This document shows, piece after piece, positions 59,682 to 64,000 of a stretch of 64,000 nt of DNA. The position numbers and the translations under genes are program-made. Where the stretch lies: assembly GCF_004366035.1 (NCBI RefSeq), contig NZ_SOEE01000009.1, forward strand, positions 62,001 to 126,000, written 5' to 3'. Position 1 is the stretch's first letter, and each line of letters starts with the position of its first letter. Source of the stretch: Cytobacillus oceanisediminis (GTDB taxonomy: Bacteria; Bacillota; Bacilli; Bacillales; Cytobacillaceae). The notes under the pieces are model-generated. The model worked only from the letters and a program-made list of their open reading frames with translations. It had not been told where the DNA came from and made no database searches.

Positions 59682-59840
59682 CTATAGCCTATCGCACTGG
59701 GGAGGCTTCTTTTCTCCCTCTGCAAAATCGCAGCCATCTGCAACTGATTCCAGCCCGTAGTCTGGATTGCTAATCTCAATTAAATCTTCGTTTTGACCGT
59801 TGGTTTGCGTATTCTCAAGTTTTTCTTTATTATCTCTCAT
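59682..59840 (-). CDS. Small acidic protein (52 residues)
   Basis: ATG 59840 follows GGAGG by 6 nt and the frame runs to TAG at 59682. The peptide is very acidic (Glu, Asp, Asn-rich) and has two Cys, in ADGCDF and PPQCDRL. No membrane segment. Clear start signal makes expression likely. Unknown function. Confidence 0.6.
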   Translation of the reverse strand: MRDNKEKLENTQTNGQNEDLIEISNPDYGLESVADGCDFAEGEKKPPQCDRL

Positions 59841-60005
59841 GACTTTCCTCCAAAGTATTATTTAACAGTTTTCTCTAATAGGAATAATGTTATTCGTTTC
59901 GTGCGGAATCCATAGGGCCAGCTTATTCTCATCGCTGAACTTCAGCGCCTGATTCCTGCAGAAAGTCACCGTATAGAGAAGAATTAACAAACCAGCCATC
60001 TGTTG
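59841..60005. other. Intergenic region
   Basis: One 45-codon minus-strand frame begins ATG GCT GGT near 59999 but has no ribosome binding site. Nothing supported. Confidence 0.3.
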
Positions 60006-60030
60006 TAAAAAAAAACAGCTTGCTTTTTTT
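60006..60030 (-). terminator. Terminator of LysE-type gene
   Basis: Minus strand AAAAAAAGC-AA-GCTGTTTTTTTTT; an AT-rich stem with long T tract, about 30 bp past the stop. Confidence 0.5.
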
Positions 60031-60059
60031 CAGTCACCTAGCTTTAAACAAATTGGGAA

Positions 60060-60638
60060 TCACAGAAAAACAGTAACCGCGGAATAAACCAGCAGCATAC
60101 ACATCACGACCCGAAATAACTTGTCATAATGGATGAAAAACTTTTTAAATACCGAGCCAAACCCTGACCACAAAAGCAATGCTGACCACCCAAGAATAAT
60201 GGCTAATGTTAAATAAAAAACAATGAATTGAAAAGAATGATAGAAAGGAAGTATAAAACCACTCATGACAGTTAAAAAGAACAAAATGCTTTTTACATTT
60301 ATGATTTGAAAGATAAAACCTGATAAAAAGGATGATTTCACATCTCTAACTTGCTCCCCGGACCATTTAGGCAGACCTACCTGCCAGGCTAAGCAGAGCA
60401 GATATATAGCACCAGCTGTTTTTAAATAAGGCTCTATTACTGGAATTAAAGTATATAGACCTGCTGTGAATACACCGCTCAAGATCCCAAGTACAGCAAA
60501 CCCTGCCAGGATACCCGCCGTGAACCTCCAGGACCCTGCGAAGCCAAATCTCCTCGCTTCATTCATGATTAAGATATTGCTTGGACCAGGCGTAATGGAT
60601 GTAATGATTACATACGATAGAAACGCTACTATACTCAT
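60060..60638 (-). CDS. LysE/RhtB-family exporter
   Basis: ATG 60638 follows AAGGTGAG (192 residues). Six hydrophobic segments; TSITPGPSNILIM (about 13-25) is the family motif and NVKSILFFLTVMSG near 108 the second. Divergent from the LysR-type gene at 60761, the classical LysG/LysE-like arrangement in which the regulator senses the exported amino acid or analogue. The 122-bp gap would hold the LysR binding sites. Confidence 0.9.
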   Translation of the reverse strand: MSIVAFLSYVIITSITPGPSNILIMNEARRFGFAGSWRFTAGILAGFAVLGILSGVFTAGLYTLIPVIEPYLKTAGAIYLLCLAWQVGLPKWSGEQVRDVKSSFLSGFIFQIINVKSILFFLTVMSGFILPFYHSFQFIVFYLTLAIILGWSALLLWSGFGSVFKKFFIHYDKLFRVVMCMLLVYSAVTVFL

Positions 60639-60760
60639 AAACTCACCTTCTTTACTCATTTACGCTTTAACAGTTTTTATTGTATGATGACTTTATTTAT
60701 AAATAAAATTGAAATTAAAAATATCATTATCATTTTTTTCGATACAAGAGGAGAGACGGC

Positions 60761-61672
60761 ATGGAAATCAGACATCTAATAACCTTTCAGTCCATTGCAG
60801 AAATAGGCAGTTATACAGGAGCTGCTGCGAAGTTAGGGTATACCCAATCGACCCTAACCGCCCACATACAGTCACTTGAACAGGAGATTGGCGGGGAGAT
60901 TTTTACTTATAGCAATAGAAAGCTGCAGCTTACTCCTTTAGGCAGGGATTTAATCCCTTTAGCTGAGGATCTTCTTTCTGCTCATGAACAGATTAAAACA
61001 ATGCGAAGCAGCCGTGAAGTGAGCGGAATATTAAAAGTGGCTGCACCAGAGTCTTTAACCATCTCAAGACTTGGACCTATCATAAGGGAGTTCTCATTAA
61101 AATATCCTCATGTCAAGTTAGTCTTAACCAATGGTACATGCGGACAAAACCAAAGTGATTTAATGAGCGGACGGGTAGATGCGGCATTCATGGTTTATCC
61201 CGAAATAAAACCTGAAAAATGCATTCACTATCCCTTGTATCAAGAAGAAGTTGTCCTTGTGAGCGGGAATAATGGACCTGACCATTTTGATGAATATAAA
61301 AACAGTCAGGCCAGCCCCTTTTATATCACAAATGAAGAAGGCTGCAGCTACCGGTCAATGTTTGAAAGATATCTTATAAAGCATAGCATCCAGCACTTTC
61401 AGACCATGGAACTATGGAGCATAGAAGCAATCAAGAAGATGGTCATGAGCGGACTTGGATTTTGCGCTTTGCCTTACATCACTGTTAAAGAAGATATAGA
61501 GAACGGAAAGTTAAAACTATTAACGCATTCGGAGGAGTTCGAACCCTTTTATTCTCATATGCTGATTAAAAAGAAAAAGTGGCTATCTCCTGCTGTAGAG
61601 GCTTTTACAGATCTGGTATTAAAATCTGTAAATGGACTGGACAAAGAACATTTGAACAAAAACAAAAAATAG
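60761..61672 (+). CDS. LysR-family transcriptional regulator
   Basis: The 303-residue protein has an N-terminal HTH: FQSIAEIGSYTGAAAKLGYT, then QSTLTAHIQSLEQEIGGEIF (residues 9-48). The LysR substrate-binding domain follows (SGILKVAAPESLTISRLGPI from about 89). A Cys in EEGCSYRSMFERYL (about 195) occurs at a place used by redox- or small-molecule-sensing members. It probably controls the divergent exporter. ATG follows GAGGAGAG. Ends at a strong terminator. Confidence 0.92.
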   Translation: MEIRHLITFQSIAEIGSYTGAAAKLGYTQSTLTAHIQSLEQEIGGEIFTYSNRKLQLTPLGRDLIPLAEDLLSAHEQIKTMRSSREVSGILKVAAPESLTISRLGPIIREFSLKYPHVKLVLTNGTCGQNQSDLMSGRVDAAFMVYPEIKPEKCIHYPLYQEEVVLVSGNNGPDHFDEYKNSQASPFYITNEEGCSYRSMFERYLIKHSIQHFQTMELWSIEAIKKMVMSGLGFCALPYITVKEDIENGKLKLLTHSEEFEPFYSHMLIKKKKWLSPAVEAFTDLVLKSVNGLDKEHLNKNKK

Positions 61673-61701
61673 AGTCAGATTCCTCCTTACACTGAAACAT
61701 A

Positions 61702-61740
61702 AGAAAAGCCAAATCCACAATGGGAAATGGCTTTTCTATT
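61702..61740. terminator. Terminator of lysR gene
   Basis: AGAAAAGCCA and TGGCTTTTCT pair; T-rich TATTTAT follows on the plus strand. Confidence 0.75.
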
Positions 61741-61759
61741 TATGGATGCTAAGGAGTAT

Positions 61760-62165
61760 TTAAAGCTCTATTTGTTTAATTACTTTAGCTGGATTTCCGT
61801 CAGCTACCACATTACCGGCACATTTTTCACAGCAACCGCTCCTGATGCGATCACAGCATTATCTCCTGCTATTACACCTGGATTTATTACGGCACTTCCG
61901 CCAATCCATACATTGTTTCCAATCGTAATTGGCTTTGCATATTCTCTGCCTGAATTCCGTTCAGAGGATAAAGCGGGTGTGTTGCCGAATAGATTTGCAC
62001 TCCGGGTGCAAGCATGCAATTATCTCAAAAAAACGGACTTCACAGACATCTAAAATCGTGCAGTCGAAGTTCGCAAAAAAGTTTTCACCTACATGCGTAT
62101 TATAGCCATAATCCAATCTGATAATTGGCTCCATATATACGTTTTTTCCAGTGGAGTTTTCATTT
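61760..62165 (-). pseudogene. Maltose O-acetyltransferase, truncated and frameshifted
   Basis: Pieces in three frames line up with one maltose/galactoside acetyltransferase: [20 protein letters not shown] and [11 protein letters not shown], then [20 protein letters not shown], then [20 protein letters not shown], then [17 protein letters not shown] and a TAA at 61760. The frame must change near 62035 and near 61970, and again near 61810. The N-terminal ~50 residues (Mac domain) are absent. Clearly non-functional. Confidence 0.85.
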
Positions 62166-62188
62166 TAAAGGCCTTCTTTCAAAATTAT

Positions 62189-63412
62189 CTAATTTGTGTG
62201 AGAGGCAGCATCTGCTGAGCTTTTAATCTCTTTCTTATTCAGCAGGCGGTTCAGTTTTTCAGAACTTAAGAACATTGCTGCAGCAAGCAGAACAATATAT
62301 ATCGGAAAAATCCCAATTGTTGAATGAGAGGCAATGAAGCCTAGAACAGGCGGCATAAAGGTACTGCCTGTATATGCAACAGCCATTTGATATCCCATGA
62401 TAGTCTGAGAATGCTTCTTCCCAAAACGCGCCGGTGTTTCGTGCAGCATACACGGAAAAATCGGTGCCAATCCTAATCCAATCAAAATAAAGCCTGCAAG
62501 CGCGAAAGCGGATGAAAATGGCAGGAAAAGAAGGATGGCACCAGTAAGTGCAAGAATTTGTCCCAACCGAATAAGAGTACGATTATTCACTTTAAACGTA
62601 ATGAAGCCAGTAATAAATCGGCCAATTGTAATGCCTGCGAAATAAAAGGAAACCCATTGGGCAGCAGCCGCTGCCGGCAGATCCTTCACACTTACCAGAA
62701 AGCTGCTTCCCCAAAGTCCCATAGTGGCTTCAGCACTGCAATAAAACAAGAAGGAAATTAAAGCTAATTTAACTCCTTTGATTTGGAGCGGTTTTACATT
62801 TTCCGCATGATCCAATCTCTCTTCTGATTCTTCTGCCTCTTCACTTAGAGCTTTATTATTATTCTTCCCTTTATTCCATAAAGGCAAAGTCAGCAAAAGG
62901 ATGATTGCCAGTACAAATTGTATTCCTGAAATGGCAAAATACCCCTTGCTCCAGGAGTTTCCCCCTGCAATATACTGGGCCATGATGATCGGGCCAATAG
63001 TGGCTCCGACTCCCCAGAAGCTGTGCAGCCAGCTCATATGATGTGCTTTGTAATGTGCAGCAACATAATCGTTTAGTCCTGCATCGATTGCACCTGCCCC
63101 CAATCCGAGAGGTATGGCACATAGAAATAGCCAATAAACCGATGGAGCAAAATAAAAGCCAAGTAACGCGGCAGCAGTCATTAACGTACTGAAAAAAGAT
63201 ACCTTCCCAGTTCCAAACCGTTTGAGGATTTTTCCGCTGACTAAACTCGAGATGATTGTACCGCCAGCTATTGTCATAAAAAGCAATCCGGCAGTCTCAA
63301 GCGCGGCGCCTAAGTCTGCCTGCATGACAGGCCAGGCCGCCCCTAACACTGAATCTGGCAGTCCCAGGCTAATAAAAGCCAAATATATGATCACCAAAAG
63401 GATTGTTGCCAT
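62189..63412 (-). CDS. MFS transporter, FucP/sugar-type
   Basis: The 407-residue, 12-TM protein has a charged Glu/Lys-rich central loop (about 185-215). Features: FISLGLPDSVLGAAWPVMQADLG-like start (seen as LGLPDSVLGAAWPVMQADL), SGKILKRFGTGKV (motif A) and GLGLAPIFPCMLHETPARF (about 315-333), typical of sugar MFS carriers of the FucP/YfkF type. ATG follows GGTGAGG. It lies 13 bp after a ROK-family gene, so the pair is probably one sugar-uptake and control unit. Confidence 0.88.
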   Translation of the reverse strand: MATILLVIIYLAFISLGLPDSVLGAAWPVMQADLGAALETAGLLFMTIAGGTIISSLVSGKILKRFGTGKVSFFSTLMTAAALLGFYFAPSVYWLFLCAIPLGLGAGAIDAGLNDYVAAHYKAHHMSWLHSFWGVGATIGPIIMAQYIAGGNSWSKGYFAISGIQFVLAIILLLTLPLWNKGKNNNKALSEEAEESEERLDHAENVKPLQIKGVKLALISFLFYCSAEATMGLWGSSFLVSVKDLPAAAAAQWVSFYFAGITIGRFITGFITFKVNNRTLIRLGQILALTGAILLFLPFSSAFALAGFILIGLGLAPIFPCMLHETPARFGKKHSQTIMGYQMAVAYTGSTFMPPVLGFIASHSTIGIFPIYIVLLAAAMFLSSEKLNRLLNKKEIKSSADAASHTN

Positions 63413-63425
63413 GCTTCAGCCTCAC

Positions 63426-64000
63426 CTATTTTCTGATAAATTTTTCGGGCGAATCAAGCATAAGCGCCAGACCCAGACTCTGCAATCCGTATAAATAGTC
63501 CTGTTTCCAATCACTTATTGCCAGAACAGGGAGGTGTTCTGGCGGAATATATTTTGAGCTTGCTGCAGCAATTTTTTCTATTAGGGTCCCCTCCACTTCA
63601 TCTTTGCAGAAGATGAACGTATGAGGATTAATGATAGCCGTAATCGAGGCTACTAATCTGCTGATAGCATCAACCTGATTATCTCTGGATATCAGCACCT
63701 CTTTATGACTGGTTCCATTTTCCAGAGCTTCGCGGAAGTTCCGGTCATCATATTGAGGAACGAATGAGACTTCCCCGGCAAAAAATGTGTTTCCCCGCAC
63801 AACATCCCCGTTGATCATAAACCCTGCACCAGGACCATTTTGACCGGAATATAAATACACAAGGGATTGATGATTTTTTATCTCCTTAGAATGGTGATAT
63901 CCAAGAACAGCAGCATTCATGTCGTTCTCAACAACAACTGGAATCGAAAAGAGATTCTCAAAATATCCTTTAATATCGAAATCTTGAAACTGTTCATAGC
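63426..64000 (-). CDS. ROK-family protein, C-terminal part (runs off window)
   Basis: About 191 residues are inside the window. VVVENDMNAAVLGYHHSK is the ROK block containing the conserved END-N-A sugar-binding/catalytic region. YSGQNGPGAGFMINGDVVRG is the phosphate-binding strand. The zinc-binding CxCGxxGC segment usual after GE[VI] is missing (GEVSFVPQYDDRNFREALEN instead), so it is an atypical, perhaps regulatory, ROK protein. The N-terminus, including any HTH, is outside. Followed by the MFS gene. Confidence 0.85.
   Translation of the reverse strand, partial: YEQFQDFDIKGYFENLFSIPVVVENDMNAAVLGYHHSKEIKNHQSLVYLYSGQNGPGAGFMINGDVVRGNTFFAGEVSFVPQYDDRNFREALENGTSHKEVLISRDNQVDAISRLVASITAIINPHTFIFCKDEVEGTLIEKIAAASSKYIPPEHLPVLAISDWKQDYLYGLQSLGLALMLDSPEKFIRK

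Noticed and set aside
59866..59999. 45-codon minus-strand frame with a hydrophobic start
   Set aside because: No ribosome binding site precedes the ATG, which follows a T-rich terminator tract.
1..64000. Prophage, insertion sequence or integrative element
   Set aside because: No integrase, transposase, terminase, capsid or plasmid replication genes, and no terminal inverted repeats were seen. Accessory content looks like ordinary chromosomal variation.

Overview
The window looks like a chromosomal segment of a Bacillaceae member (a Bacillus, Cytobacillus or Mesobacillus type). The evidence is a low-to-moderate G+C content, strong AGGAGG-type ribosome binding sites with many TTG and GTG starts, T-box, glycine and ydaO-type (c-di-AMP) riboswitches, DUF4256, DUF5316, DUF4822 and YkvI-type proteins, and a BlaR1-BlaI regulated class A beta-lactamase. 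No rRNA, tRNA, CRISPR array, insertion sequence or prophage core was found. Most genes lie on the minus strand.

Layout. 1-12.5 kb: exporter (LysE) plus AraC start, O-acetyltransferase, MerR-controlled zinc alcohol dehydrogenase, ECF-like sigma factor facing a VOC protein, an ABC ATPase/permease pair, and a decayed molybdate operon (modA intact, modB reduced to its last ~55 codons). 12.7-14.3 kb: a GltT-type glutamate symporter behind a ydaO-class riboswitch with its own terminator and promoter. 14.4-27 kb: small stress and unknown genes (VOC proteins, Nudix, GNAT, alpha/beta hydrolase with a lipoprotein partner), a second ECF sigma/membrane-protein pair with a matching autoregulatory promoter, and a striking 160-residue protein with 22 Cys and 21 His. 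27.3-29.1 kb: T-box controlled prolyl-tRNA synthetase of the archaeal/eukaryotic type. 29-40 kb: TetR plus 14-TM MFS exporter, TudS-like protein, two lipoproteins (twin DUF4822; ankyrin), a histidine kinase/response regulator pair, and an ArsR-type regulator facing a flavin-reductase-like protein.

40-46.7 kb: cytidine deaminase, a 52-bp tandem repeat array, YhgE/Pip membrane protein, then three consecutive threonine T-boxes preceding a threonyl-tRNA synthetase that lacks the TGS and editing domains and carries one frameshift. 46.8-50.6 kb: a permease/N-carbamoyl hydrolase/M20 amidohydrolase operon. 51-56 kb: secreted glycerophosphodiesterase and a divergent bla-blaR1-blaI locus with two visible BlaI-type operators. 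56-58.1 kb: glycine riboswitch plus TRIC-family channel, then a second M20 amidohydrolase. 58.3-64 kb: YkvI-type transporter, a LysE/LysR divergent pair, a broken maltose O-acetyltransferase, and an MFS/ROK pair running off the end.

The window has a high load of broken genes (modB, a YhbS-like GNAT, a two-TM small protein, a methyltransferase, thrS-like, maltose O-acetyltransferase). Several breaks are single bases in short homopolymers, so either real decay or base-calling error must be considered. The most interesting signals are the ydaO-type switch on a glutamate transporter, the triple T-box on a catalytic-core-only ThrRS, and the Cys/His repeat protein.
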